Part shown: positions 46,027-54,922 of the stretch, one piece after another
Layout: each line of letters starts with the position of its first letter
Numbering within the stretch: the stretch's first letter is position 1
Origin: Mesorhizobium escarrei
Lineage (GTDB): Bacteria > Pseudomonadota > Alphaproteobacteria > Rhizobiales > Rhizobiaceae
Reading direction: 5' to 3'
NCBI RefSeq assembly: GCF_935825525.1
Contig: NZ_CAKXZT010000146.1
Coordinates: 1 to 59,268 of the forward strand
DNA length: 59,268 nt
The notes under the pieces: model-generated
The model's input: only the letters and a program-made list of their open reading frames with translations
Database searches by the model: none
What the model was told of the DNA's origin: nothing
Made by a program: the position numbers and the translations under genes

Positions 46027-47504
46027 TCAAGCCGGCAAGGATCGCAGTCCAGTCGGAGGGCTCGTCTCAGGCACAGGCGCCGGGGCAAGCTGCTTGGCCA
46101 TGTCGATGAGCGGCAGCCTGATGACCGCGCGAAGGCCGTTGCTCCGGTTTTCCAGCACGATGTCGCCGCCGTGGTGGCGGGCAATGGCGCGGGCAATTGA
46201 CAGGCCGAGCCCGACGCCGCCGGTCTCCCGGTTGCGCGACTGCTCCAAACGGAAGAAGGGCGCGAACACCTGTTCCATTTCGCCTGGCGGAATGCCGGGT
46301 CCGGCGTCCTCGACCACAATGTCCAGGCTGTCGGGACTCCTGACCAGGCTTACCTTGGCCCGCTCGCCGTAGCGGACGGCATTTTCGACGAGGTTGCGGA
46401 TCGCCCGGCGCAGCGAGTCCGGCCGGCAGCGGTACAGCACCTTGGGCCCGTCGCTGACGGTGACGTTTTGGCCAAGATCCGCGAGATCGTCGCAGAGGCT
46501 GCCGACCAGCGCCGAAAGATCGACGGTTCGCGTCTCCTCCACCGCGGCGTCCTCGCGCGCGAAGGCGAGCGCTGCTTCCGTCATCGTCTGGATTTCCTCG
46601 ATGGTCTTCAGCATTTTTTCCTGGAGATCGTGATCCTGGACGAATTCCGCGCGCAGCCGGAGCGAGGTCAGCGGCGTGCGCAGGTCGTGGCTGATCGCCG
46701 CCAGCATGCGTGTGCGGTCCTCGACGAAGCGCTGCAGGCGCTCCTGCATGCGGTTGAACGCCTCGGCGGTCTGGCGGATGTCGTTCGGTCCGGATTCCGG
46801 CAGCCGCGGCACGGCCTCGCCGCGGCCGAACAGTTCAGCGGCATTGGCGAGCCGTCGCAGCGGACGCGCGATTGCCTGCGCCCCGAAGATCGCAATGGCG
46901 GACAGGATGAGTGCGGTTAGCGCCAGCGATATCGCCGATTGCGTTGTCCAGAAGGCACTCGGCATCGCTTTGGCGTAGGCGGCGTTCAGCCAGGTGCTGT
47001 CGTCGAGGCGGACGGAAAGCCCCATGCCGTTTGGGGCGCCGTTCATATAAAGAAACTTGGCAGGTCGCGTGAACGGACTGCCATTGCCGGACAGGTCCAG
47101 CATGCGCGGCGGCACCGAAGGATCGGCGGCAGCGACTGCGTTCGAGGCCTGCCCGTTCATGTAGGCTGCATATTTGGCGGCAATCCCGGGCAGCGGCTTG
47201 GCGAGTTGCGTCAGTGCCTCCTGTTGCCAGGCGAGGGGATTGCTCGGCCCGTCGTGCGAGGTCCAGAAGCGCGTATAGGCCGTGCCGCTTACGTTGAGGA
47301 TGTCGGGTCGAAGCGAGGGCGGCGTCGTGTCCAGCAAAATGGCAAGGGAGGACGTGCGGCTGACGAACTCGCCCTTGGCCGCCGCCTGCAGGGCTTGTCC
47401 GCGCTCGTCCCACGAGATCAGGAAGGTGATCGCCTGCGACAGGCCGAGCGCAAGCAGCACCAGCATGAGAAAGCGGGCCGCCAGGCTTCGTCTCCACAAC
47501 AGCA

Positions 47505-47508
<4 letters not shown>
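46027..47508 (-). CDS. Sensor histidine kinase
   Basis: This 493-residue membrane kinase has a first membrane helix near 12-32 and a second near 192-215 that enclose a periplasmic sensor of about 160 residues. A HAMP domain follows (ARPLRRLANAAELFGRGEAV), then the phosphoacceptor H274 in LAAISHDLRTPLTSLRLR and an ATPase domain with NLVENAVRYGERAKV, VEDAGPGIP and GGVGLGLSIARAIARHHGG. ATG overlaps the response-regulator stop (ATGA at 47505-47508). The periplasmic sensor could detect the substrate or redox state of the adjacent periplasmic oxidation system; this is inference. Confidence 0.9.
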
Positions 47509-48224
<716 letters not shown>

Positions 48225-48544
48225 GCAATGCTCCGAGGCCGCCGCTGAATAGTCGGTCAGTATCGACGATATCTAGTTTGCGTCTACACGGATGATCACC
48301 TTCCGCGCCATGGCGGCAATCTCGCGCGGCATCAACAAAGCGTGAGAAGTGTAACGAAATGTATCAGAGCGCCGCGCCCGCGACAACTTGCGATGAACTG
48401 CCGGTGTTCGGGACAAGGTTCTGCGACAGCTCCCGCCTAACTTGGCCTCGTCGCTAGCCGGGACATCCGGTCTTTGTCGCCAGGCCATGCCGCGCGGCAT
48501 CCAGACTTCGTTCCTCGCCAGCCTTTGATCGAAAGGATTGCACA
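48225..48544. promoter_or_regulatory. Divergent promoter region of the two-component and iorA-sox-like operons, with RstA-type box
   Basis: The 320-base gap contains no gene. At 48350-48363 TGTAACGAAATGTA matches exactly, in reverse, the RstA-box pattern TACATNTNGTTACA known for OmpR-family regulators of that group. It lies about 180 bases upstream of iorA and about 125 bases from the response-regulator start. No other clear operator was seen. Confidence 0.55.
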
Positions 48545-49015
48545 ATGGCCAGATTGATCATCAACGGCACGCCACGTGACATCGAGGTCGATCCGGACAC
48601 GCCGCTGCTGTGGGTGATCCGCGAGCAGATCGGGCTTACCGGAACAAAGTACGGTTGCGGCGTTGCCGCCTGCGGCGCCTGCACCATCCATATAGACGGC
48701 GTCGCCACGCGCTCCTGCGTGCTTCCGGTGAGCGCGGTCGAGCCCGACCAGCAAATCACCACCATCGAGGGGCTTTCGCCGGACAGCTCGCATCCGGTCC
48801 AGCAGGCCTGGCTGGCGCTTGATGTGCCGCAATGCGGCTACTGCCAGGCCGGCATGATCATGGCTGCGGCGGGTCTGCTCATGCAGAACCCGAACCCCGC
48901 GGACGAGGACATCAACGCCGAGATCACCAATATCTGCCGCTGCGGCACCTACAACCGGGTGCGCGCTGCGATCAAGCTGGCCGCCAAAGCCGGCGAAGCC
49001 ACGCAACGCGGTTGA
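48545..49015 (+). CDS. iorA: [2Fe-2S] subunit of molybdenum hydroxylase, isoquinoline 1-oxidoreductase alpha type
   Basis: This 156-residue iron-sulfur subunit has a plant-ferredoxin-type cluster held by C38, C43, C46 and C58 (KYGCGVAACGACTIH, RSC), and the second [2Fe-2S] cluster by C97, C100, C131 and C133 (PQCGYCQAGM, NICRCGTY). It passes electrons from the molybdenum cofactor subunit. It lacks a signal peptide; export probably occurs by hitch-hiking with the Tat-signal-bearing IorB-like partner encoded 11 bases downstream. It is the first gene of the divergent operon and has AAGGA upstream of its ATG. Confidence 0.9.
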   Translation: MARLIINGTPRDIEVDPDTPLLWVIREQIGLTGTKYGCGVAACGACTIHIDGVATRSCVLPVSAVEPDQQITTIEGLSPDSSHPVQQAWLALDVPQCGYCQAGMIMAAAGLLMQNPNPADEDINAEITNICRCGTYNRVRAAIKLAAKAGEATQRG

Positions 49016-49026
49016 GGAGAACAGTC

Positions 49027-51201
49027 ATGAACGCCATAATTTCCATCTCCCGCCGCAGCTTCATCATCGGCGTGGCCTCCACGGCCGGCGGCCTGTCCCT
49101 CGGGTTCAACGTGCCGTTCATCAAGCCGGCCCTCGCCGAGGGCAGCGAGACGGCGCCGGAGATCAATGCCTGGGTGGTGATCAGGCCCGACGATACGGTG
49201 GTCATCCGCATCGCCCGCTCCGAGATGGGGCAGGGGACGCTGACCGGCCTGGCGCAACTCGTCGCCGAGGAGCTGAACTGCGACTGGTCCAAGGTCACGA
49301 CCGAATACCCGTCGCCGGCCCAGAACCTAGCGCGCGACCGCGTGTGGGGCAATTTCTCGACCGGCGGCAGCCGCGGCATCCGCGAGTCGCACGAGTATGT
49401 GCGCATTGGTGGCGCCGTTGCGCGCGAAATGCTGATTGCCGCCGCGGCCGCCGAATGGGGCGTGCCGGCCAGCGAATGCACCGCAAGGATGGGCATGGTC
49501 ACGCATGCAGCATCAGATCGCGCCACCTTTTATGGGCAGTTGGCTGCCGCCGCCGCGCGAATGACGCCGCCCGCCAATGTCACCCTGAAGGACCCCAAGG
49601 ATTGGACCATAGCCGGCAAGCCGCTGCCGCGGCTCGACACCGCCGACAAGCTCAACGGCAGCCAGGTCTACGGCACCGATCTCAAGCTGCCGAACATGCT
49701 CAACGCGGCGATCCGGGCCTGCCCGTATTTCGGCGGCAAGGTGGAGAGTTTTGACGCGGCGGCTGTGGCCGGCATGCCGGGCGTGCGCACTGTCGTTCAG
49801 GTCGATGAGACCGCCGTTGCGGTGGTCGCCGACACGTGGTGGCGGGCGAAGACCGCTCTCGATGCCATGCCGATCGTCTGGGACGAAGGTCCCAACAGGC
49901 AGGTCACCAGCGCCTCGATCGCGGCGATGCTCGAAGAGGGACTCGCCGCAAATGACGCCTTCGTCGGCGCGAGGCAAGGTGACGCCGGTGCTGCCCTGTC
50001 CGCCGCCGGTCGGACGGTCACGGCGACCTATGCCTACCCCTACCAGAACCACGCGACCATGGAGCCGATGAACGCGACGGCGCTCTACACCCCGGAGCGC
50101 TGCGAGGTATGGGTGCCGACCCAGAATGGCGAGGCCAGCCTTGCTGCAGCGGCCGAGGCCGCCGGCCTGCCGGTGCAGCAATGCGAGGTGCACAAGATCC
50201 ATCTCGGCGGCGGCTTCGGCCGGCGCGGCAATTTCCAGGACTATGTGCGCCAGGCGGTCAGCATTGCCAAGCAGGTGCCGGGAACGCCGGTAAAGCTCAT
50301 GTGGTCGCGCGAAGAGGATATGCTGCACGGCGCCTATCACCCGACCACCCGATGCCGGCTGACGGGCGCGCTCGACGCGGACGGCAACCTGACCGCTCTG
50401 CACATGCGCATATCCGGCCAGTCGATCCTTGCCGCGGTGCGGCCGGAAGGCATGCAGAACGGCATGGACCCGGTGGTCTTCCAAGGCCTCGTCCTCGCCG
50501 GCACGGAAGGCACGCTGGGATATACGGTCGACAATCTGCTTGTCGACCATGCCATGCGCAACCCGCCGATCCCGCCAGGCTTCTGGCGCGGCGTCAACCT
50601 CAACCAGAACGCGCTCTACGTCGAGTGTTTCATGGACGAACTCGCCCATGCGGCCGGCATCGACCCGCTCGCCTTCCGCCGCAAGCTGATGGCCAAACAT
50701 CCAAAACATCTCGCCGTGCTGGAGGCGGTCGCCGAACGGATCGGCTGGGACAACCCGCCCGCGGCCGGCGTTCACCGCGGCCTGGCGCAGATCATGGGCT
50801 TCGGCAGTTACGTGGCGGCGGCAGCGGAGGTTTCGGTCACCGATGGACAGCTCAGGATCCATCGCATCGTGGCGGCCACCGATCCGGGTCATGTCGTCAA
50901 CCCTGCCCAAGTGGAGCGGCAGGTGGAGGGTTCCTTCGTCTATGGCCTTTCCGCCTGCATCTACGGCGAATGCACCGTCAATGGCGGCCGCATGGAGCAG
51001 GAAAACTTCGACAGCTACGAGGTCCTGCGCATGGCCGAAATGCCTGATGTTGAGACGATCATCCTGCCGTCCGGCGGCTTCTGGGGCGGCGTCGGCGAGC
51101 CGACCATCGCCGTCGCCGCGCCGGCCGTCCTCAACGCGATCTTCGCCGCCACCGGAAAACGCATCCGCACGCTGCCGCTGAAGAACCATGACCTCGCATG
51201 A
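49027..51201 (+). CDS. iorB: Molybdopterin-binding subunit of molybdenum hydroxylase, isoquinoline 1-oxidoreductase beta type, Tat signal
   Basis: This 724-residue catalytic subunit of the xanthine-dehydrogenase superfamily has an N-terminal twin-arginine signal (ISRRSFIIGVASTAGGLSLGF). Cofactor-site segments include EMGQGTLTGLAQLVAEELNC, KIHLGGGFGRRGNFQDYVRQA and PGFWRGVNLNQNALYVECFMDEL; the conserved active-site glutamate is in GGFWGGVGEPTIAVAAPAVLN near residue 691. The family hydroxylates N-heterocycles or oxidises aldehydes using water. ATG 49027 follows GAGGAG; the open frame further upstream overlaps iorA. Its 3' end overlaps the cytochrome c gene by 14 bases, so it belongs to the sox-like operon. 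The substrate is unknown. Confidence 0.88.
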   Translation: MNAIISISRRSFIIGVASTAGGLSLGFNVPFIKPALAEGSETAPEINAWVVIRPDDTVVIRIARSEMGQGTLTGLAQLVAEELNCDWSKVTTEYPSPAQNLARDRVWGNFSTGGSRGIRESHEYVRIGGAVAREMLIAAAAAEWGVPASECTARMGMVTHAASDRATFYGQLAAAAARMTPPANVTLKDPKDWTIAGKPLPRLDTADKLNGSQVYGTDLKLPNMLNAAIRACPYFGGKVESFDAAAVAGMPGVRTVVQVDETAVAVVADTWWRAKTALDAMPIVWDEGPNRQVTSASIAAMLEEGLAANDAFVGARQGDAGAALSAAGRTVTATYAYPYQNHATMEPMNATALYTPERCEVWVPTQNGEASLAAAAEAAGLPVQQCEVHKIHLGGGFGRRGNFQDYVRQAVSIAKQVPGTPVKLMWSREEDMLHGAYHPTTRCRLTGALDADGNLTALHMRISGQSILAAVRPEGMQNGMDPVVFQGLVLAGTEGTLGYTVDNLLVDHAMRNPPIPPGFWRGVNLNQNALYVECFMDELAHAAGIDPLAFRRKLMAKHPKHLAVLEAVAERIGWDNPPAAGVHRGLAQIMGFGSYVAAAAEVSVTDGQLRIHRIVAATDPGHVVNPAQVERQVEGSFVYGLSACIYGECTVNGGRMEQENFDSYEVLRMAEMPDVETIILPSGGFWGGVGEPTIAVAAPAVLNAIFAATGKRIRTLPLKNHDLA

Positions 51202-51541
51202 TATGAGGCGCGCGAAGAACAGGCGCGGCGGACGATCGCTCGCGCCTGTCCTGCTTGCGGCGCCTGTCTTGCTTGCGGCCAGCGCGCCGGCATGGGCCGA
51301 CGCGGCGCCCGGCGCTGCGGCATGCACCGGCTGTCATGGGCCGGCGGCGCTCGGCTCAGCCATCCCCTCGCTCGACGGCCATGCGGCAGACGAGATCGTC
51401 ACCCAGATGCACGCCTTCCGTTCCGGTGAGCGCAAGGCGACGGTCATGGACCGCATCGCCAGGGGATTTACCGAGGAGGAGACGCGCGCCATCGCCGAAT
51501 GGCTCGCCAAGCCGGAGGCGGCACGCCATGCCCAGCCGTAG
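51188..51541 (+). CDS. Cytochrome c, c553-like (flavocytochrome c partner)
   Basis: This 117-residue exported cytochrome has a hydrophobic signal (APVLLAAPVLLAASAPAWAD) and haem-binding CTGCH (C46, C49, H50). MHAFRSGERKATVMDRIARGFTEEE resembles the cytochrome subunit of sulfide dehydrogenases. Its gene overlaps iorB upstream and the flavoprotein gene downstream by 14 bases, so it is probably the electron-accepting subunit of that flavoprotein (FccA/SoxE-like) or the acceptor for the molybdenum hydroxylase. Confidence 0.82.
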   Translation: MTSHDMRRAKNRRGGRSLAPVLLAAPVLLAASAPAWADAAPGAAACTGCHGPAALGSAIPSLDGHAADEIVTQMHAFRSGERKATVMDRIARGFTEEETRAIAEWLAKPEAARHAQP

Positions 51542-52808
51542 AGCCCTGATCGGCGGCGTGGCGGCCAGCGTCGCCGCGACCGTCCTTGCCGCGCCGCAAG
51601 TCCGCGCACAGACGCAGCCCGGCGTGATCGTCGTCGGCGGCGGCTTTGCCGGGGCAAGCTGCGCCCGCGCGCTGAAACGGCTGGATCGCGATCTTGCCGT
51701 GACGCTGATCGAGCCAGAGGCCGCCTATCTGGCCTGCCCGTTCAGCAATGCCGTGCTTGCCGGACTGCGCGGCATCGAGGCGCAGACCTTCCGCTATGAC
51801 AAGTTCGGCCGCTATGACCAGTTCGGCGACATCGCGCTGATCCGCAAGCGGGCCGTCGCCGTCGATGCAGAGCGCCGGCGCGTTCGGCTGGAGGATGGCA
51901 CTGATATCGGCTACACCAGGCTGGTGCTGGCGCCCGGCGTCGACCTGCGCTTCGACGCTTTGCCGGGCTACGACGAGGCGGCGACGGCGACCATGCCGCA
52001 TGCCTGGAAGGCTGGGGCGCAGACGCTGCTGTTGCGCGACCAACTCGCGGCGATGCCGGACGGTGGGATCGTCATCCTCTCCGCGCCAGCCAATCCGTTC
52101 CGCTGCCCGCCCGGTCCCTACGAGCGGGCAAGCCTGATCGCGCATTATCTCAAGACCAGCAAGCCACGCTCCAAGCTGATCATCCTCGACGCCAAGGACG
52201 GTTTTTCGAAGCAGCGGCTGTTCGAAGCGGCCTGGCAAGAGCTCTATCCCGGCTTGATCGAATGGGTGCCGCTGTCGTCGGGGGGCAGGGTGACGGAAGT
52301 CGACCTCGCGACAAGGACGCTGGTGACCGAGTTCGGCAGCCACAAGGCCGATGTCGCCAACGTGATCCCGCCGCAGCGCGCGGGCGGGATCGCGCAGTCG
52401 GCCGGGGTTGCCGACCAGACGGGCTGGTGCCCGATCGACCCGGTCACCTTCGAGTCCCGCCTGCAGCCGGCGATCCACGTCATCGGTGACGCGGCGATCG
52501 GCGGGGCGATGCCGAAATCCGCCTTCAGCGCCAACGCCCAGGCAAAAGCGTGCGCCGCGGCGGTCGCCGCCCTGGTCAGGGAGCGGCCGCCGGTGCAGCC
52601 GAAACTCATCAACACCTGCTACAGCCTGGTCGCGCCCGGTTATGGCATTTCGATCGCCGGCGTCTACCAGCCGCGTGACGGGCTGCTTGCCGAGGTTGAG
52701 GGTGCGGGTGGCACCAGCCCGCTCGAAGCGCCGCGTTCCGTCCGCGAACTGGAAGCGGCTTATGCGGAGGACTGGTTCCGGACGATCACCAGTGAAGTGT
52801 TCGGATGA
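51528..52808 (+). CDS. Flavocytochrome c sulfide-dehydrogenase-type flavoprotein (FccB/SoxF family)
   Basis: This 426-residue exported FAD protein has a Tat-like signal (PSRRALIGGVAASVAATVLA). FAD-binding segments are VIVVGGGFAGASCARALK and IHVIGDAAIGGAMPKSAFSAN. The two redox-active cysteines typical of FCSD are present: C70 in YLACPFSNAVLAG and C364 in LINTCYSLVAPGYGISIAG; an additional PPGPYERASLIAHYLK matches the family. FCSD proteins oxidise sulfide or protein-bound sulfane and pass electrons to cytochrome c. ATG 51528 overlaps the cytochrome gene, and its stop overlaps the soxX start (ATGA). Confidence 0.88.
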   Translation: MPSRRALIGGVAASVAATVLAAPQVRAQTQPGVIVVGGGFAGASCARALKRLDRDLAVTLIEPEAAYLACPFSNAVLAGLRGIEAQTFRYDKFGRYDQFGDIALIRKRAVAVDAERRRVRLEDGTDIGYTRLVLAPGVDLRFDALPGYDEAATATMPHAWKAGAQTLLLRDQLAAMPDGGIVILSAPANPFRCPPGPYERASLIAHYLKTSKPRSKLIILDAKDGFSKQRLFEAAWQELYPGLIEWVPLSSGGRVTEVDLATRTLVTEFGSHKADVANVIPPQRAGGIAQSAGVADQTGWCPIDPVTFESRLQPAIHVIGDAAIGGAMPKSAFSANAQAKACAAAVAALVRERPPVQPKLINTCYSLVAPGYGISIAGVYQPRDGLLAEVEGAGGTSPLEAPRSVRELEAAYAEDWFRTITSEVFG

Positions 52809-53275
52809 TGAGGGTGGCCTTTCTGGCTCTTATGGGATTGCAGCTTGCCGCCTCGCCCGGCGCCGGCGAGGAGAGGGGGTCTTATGAGGAGACGGGGTCT
52901 TATGTCGTGACCGGCGATGCGATCATGCAGCCTCTGGTCGGCGGCAAGGGTGATCCGGTGCGCGGCGCCGCGCTGATCGCGGACCGGCAGCGCAGCCTCT
53001 GCACGCTCTGCCACAGCGGGCCGTTTCCGGACGCGCATCTGCACGGCACGCTGGCGCCCGACCTGACCGGCGTCGGGGCAAGACTTTCGGAAGGCCAGAT
53101 CCGGCTGCGCGTGGTCGACATGAAGCGGCTCGTGCCGAACACGATCATGCCTTCCTACTATCGGGTCGCGGATGAGCAAGGCCGGCGTGTCGCCACCGTC
53201 TGGCGCAGCAAGCCGATCCTGGGCGGCGCCGATATCGAGGATATCGTCGCTTATCTCACGACGCTGAAGGGGTGA
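52805..53275 (+). CDS. soxX: SoxX-type monohaem cytochrome c
   Basis: This 156-residue exported cytochrome has a signal peptide (VAFLALMGLQLAASPGAG) and one haem at CTLCH (C66, C69, H70). RSLCTLCHSGPFPDAHLHGTL and GVGARLSEGQIRLRVVD then PNTIMPSYYR, with the axial methionine, are the SoxX pattern. SoxX pairs with SoxA to load sulfur compounds onto the SoxY carrier cysteine. A short insertion (ERGSYEETGSYVVTG) follows the signal. ATG overlaps the flavoprotein stop. Confidence 0.88.
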   Translation: MMRVAFLALMGLQLAASPGAGEERGSYEETGSYVVTGDAIMQPLVGGKGDPVRGAALIADRQRSLCTLCHSGPFPDAHLHGTLAPDLTGVGARLSEGQIRLRVVDMKRLVPNTIMPSYYRVADEQGRRVATVWRSKPILGGADIEDIVAYLTTLKG

Positions 53276-53760
53276 TTATGCACGAAGACCCGCTTCGAGC
53301 TTACGCAGGCCTGGTCGGACGTCGGCAGTTTCTTCGGGCCGGTATGACCGGCCTTCTGGTGATCAGCCTGCCGCGCTGGGCTGTTGCCCGTCCGAGCCTC
53401 GATGAAGCGATCCGGACCTTTACCGGGGGAGCCAACGTTCTCGACGGCCGCGTCCGGCTCGACCTGCCGCCTCTGGTGGAGAACGGCAACGCGGTCGGGA
53501 TCACAGTCGTCGCCGAGAGCCCGATGACCGAAGACGACCATGTTCGGCGCATCGCGGTCTTCAACGAGAAAAACCCGGAGGCGAATGTCGTGGTCTTCCA
53601 CCTCCGGCCGCGCTCCGGCCACGCCATGGTCTCGACGCGGATCCGGCTCGCGACCTCGCAGGTCGTTGTCGCGGTCGCCGAGATGAGCGACGGCAGCTTC
53701 TGGTCGAGCCGGGCGAGCGCCATCGTCACGCTGGCCGCCTGTATCGAGGACCTTTCATAA
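53272..53760 (+). CDS. SoxY-related carrier protein with AACIE arm
   Basis: This 162-residue exported SoxY-fold protein has a Tat-like signal (VGRRQFLRAGMTGLLVISL). The mature immunoglobulin-like domain runs from FTGGANVLDGRVRLDLPPLVEN to DGSFWSSRASAIVTLAACIEDLS. In canonical SoxY the sulfur-carrying cysteine sits in a flexible GGCGG end; here the equivalent cysteine, C157, lies in AACIEDLS, with no glycine arm and several residues after it. I recall a named protein family with exactly this feature (SoxY-related AACIE arm protein), whose function is not established. GTG 53272 overlaps the soxX stop, and ATG 53278, with AAGGGG upstream, is an equally good start. The gene overlaps soxZ by one base. 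Confidence 0.9.
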   Translation: MIMHEDPLRAYAGLVGRRQFLRAGMTGLLVISLPRWAVARPSLDEAIRTFTGGANVLDGRVRLDLPPLVENGNAVGITVVAESPMTEDDHVRRIAVFNEKNPEANVVVFHLRPRSGHAMVSTRIRLATSQVVVAVAEMSDGSFWSSRASAIVTLAACIEDLS

Positions 53761-54080
53761 TGGCGCGCACGCTCGTCAATGTGCCGAAAGTGGCCAAGCA
53801 GGGCGAAGTCGTCGAGATCAAGGCGATGATCGCCCATCCCATGGAAACCGGCTACCGTATCGGACCGAACGGCTCCAACATCGCTCGCGACATCATCCGC
53901 CGTTTCACCTGCACCTACAACGGCGAGGAGGTGTTTTCGGCCGATCTCTTTCCAGCGGTATCGGCCAATCCGTTCATTGCCTTCACGCTCGTTGCCACGA
54001 CGAGCGGCACGATCGACTTCACCTGGACCGACGATGCCGGGAAGACCCAAACGGCGTCGGCGACGATCACGGTGAACTGA
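53760..54080 (+). CDS. soxZ: SoxZ-type carrier partner
   Basis: This 106-residue protein is the SoxZ half of the SoxYZ heterodimer, presumably exported with SoxY. RTLVNVPKVAKQGEVVEIKAMIAHPMETGYR, IIRRFTCTYNGEEVFSADLFPAVSANPFIAF and the final strands (TIDFTWTDDAGKT) match. It starts ATGGCGCG directly at the SoxY-like stop (TAATG). The protein has one cysteine, in FTCTYNG, at the place where SoxZ usually has one. Confidence 0.9.
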   Translation: MARTLVNVPKVAKQGEVVEIKAMIAHPMETGYRIGPNGSNIARDIIRRFTCTYNGEEVFSADLFPAVSANPFIAFTLVATTSGTIDFTWTDDAGKTQTASATITVN

Positions 54081-54859
54081 TGCATGCGCTCTGGCGGCTT
54101 GCAGCCGTCGCTGTCGCCGCTGTTTGCGGCATTGTCTCTGCCGCTGGCATCGAAGACGGCGAGAAGCGCTCCGGCTTCGACTTCATGGCGCCGGCGACGC
54201 AGGCGCTGCAGGCCGACGACATGAGCAATCCCGGCATGCTGTGGGTGCTGCAGGGCGAGCAGCTCTGGCAACAGGCGCAGGGCAGGGCGGATGTCGCCTG
54301 CTCCGGCTGCCATAACGATGCCCGTCAGACGATGCGCGGCGTTGCCGCGCGCTACCCGGCCTTTGACGCGGCGACGGGCCGGCCGATCGACCTTGCCGGG
54401 CGTATCAACTCCTGCCGAGCGGAGCGGCAGCAGGCCGAGCCGCTGGCGCCGGAGTCCGACGCTTTGCTCGCCCTGACGGCCTATGTGACGCATCAGTCGC
54501 GCGGCATGCCAATCACACCGGCGACCGACGCCCGGCTCGCGCGGTTTCGCGACAACGGCCGGCGTCTGTTCCAGAGCCGCATCGGACAGCTCGATCTCTC
54601 CTGCGCCTCCTGCCACGACGACAATTGGGGCAAACGGCTCGGCGGCAGCGTCATCCCGCAGGCGCATCCGACCGGCTATCCGCTCTACCGGCTGGAGTGG
54701 CAGACGGTCGGTTCGCTGCAGCGGCGCCTGCGCAACTGCATGATCGGGGTCAGAGCCGAGCCCTTCGCATTCGGCGCAGCCGAACTCGTCGACCTGGAGC
54801 TCCATCTGATGGACCGGGCCCGCGGCCTGCTGATCGAGACGCCGGCCGTCCGGCCGTGA
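54080..54859 (+). CDS. soxA: SoxA-type dihaem cytochrome c
   Basis: This 259-residue exported cytochrome has two haem motifs: CSGCH (C74, C77, H78) and CASCH (C175, C178, H179). The catalytic cysteine ligand of SoxA is present as C220 in RLRNCMIGVRAEPF, and NPGMLWVLQGEQLWQQ, DLAGRINSCRAERQQAEP and IPQAHPTGYPLYRLEWQTVGSL are typical. So the enzyme should still be able to attach a sulfur substrate to a carrier cysteine. ATG overlaps the soxZ stop (TGATG). It is the last gene of the operon; soxB, soxC and soxD are not present. Confidence 0.9.
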   Translation: MHALWRLAAVAVAAVCGIVSAAGIEDGEKRSGFDFMAPATQALQADDMSNPGMLWVLQGEQLWQQAQGRADVACSGCHNDARQTMRGVAARYPAFDAATGRPIDLAGRINSCRAERQQAEPLAPESDALLALTAYVTHQSRGMPITPATDARLARFRDNGRRLFQSRIGQLDLSCASCHDDNWGKRLGGSVIPQAHPTGYPLYRLEWQTVGSLQRRLRNCMIGVRAEPFAFGAAELVDLELHLMDRARGLLIETPAVRP

Positions 54860-54922
54860 TGCCGGATTGCGGCTGGCCGTTCACCTGCCGCCGACGGACA
54901 GTTGAGCGCAACTTCGGTCGTC

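Noticed and set aside
49513..51327. Minus-strand open frame of 604 codons antisense to iorB
   Set aside because: No recognisable motif; composition is that of the reverse complement of a GC-rich gene, while the sense strand encodes a full molybdenum hydroxylase subunit.
53272..53760. Idea that this is an ordinary thiosulfate-oxidising Sox operon
   Set aside because: soxB and soxCD are missing and the SoxY end lacks GGCGG, so the standard pathway cannot be assigned from this window.
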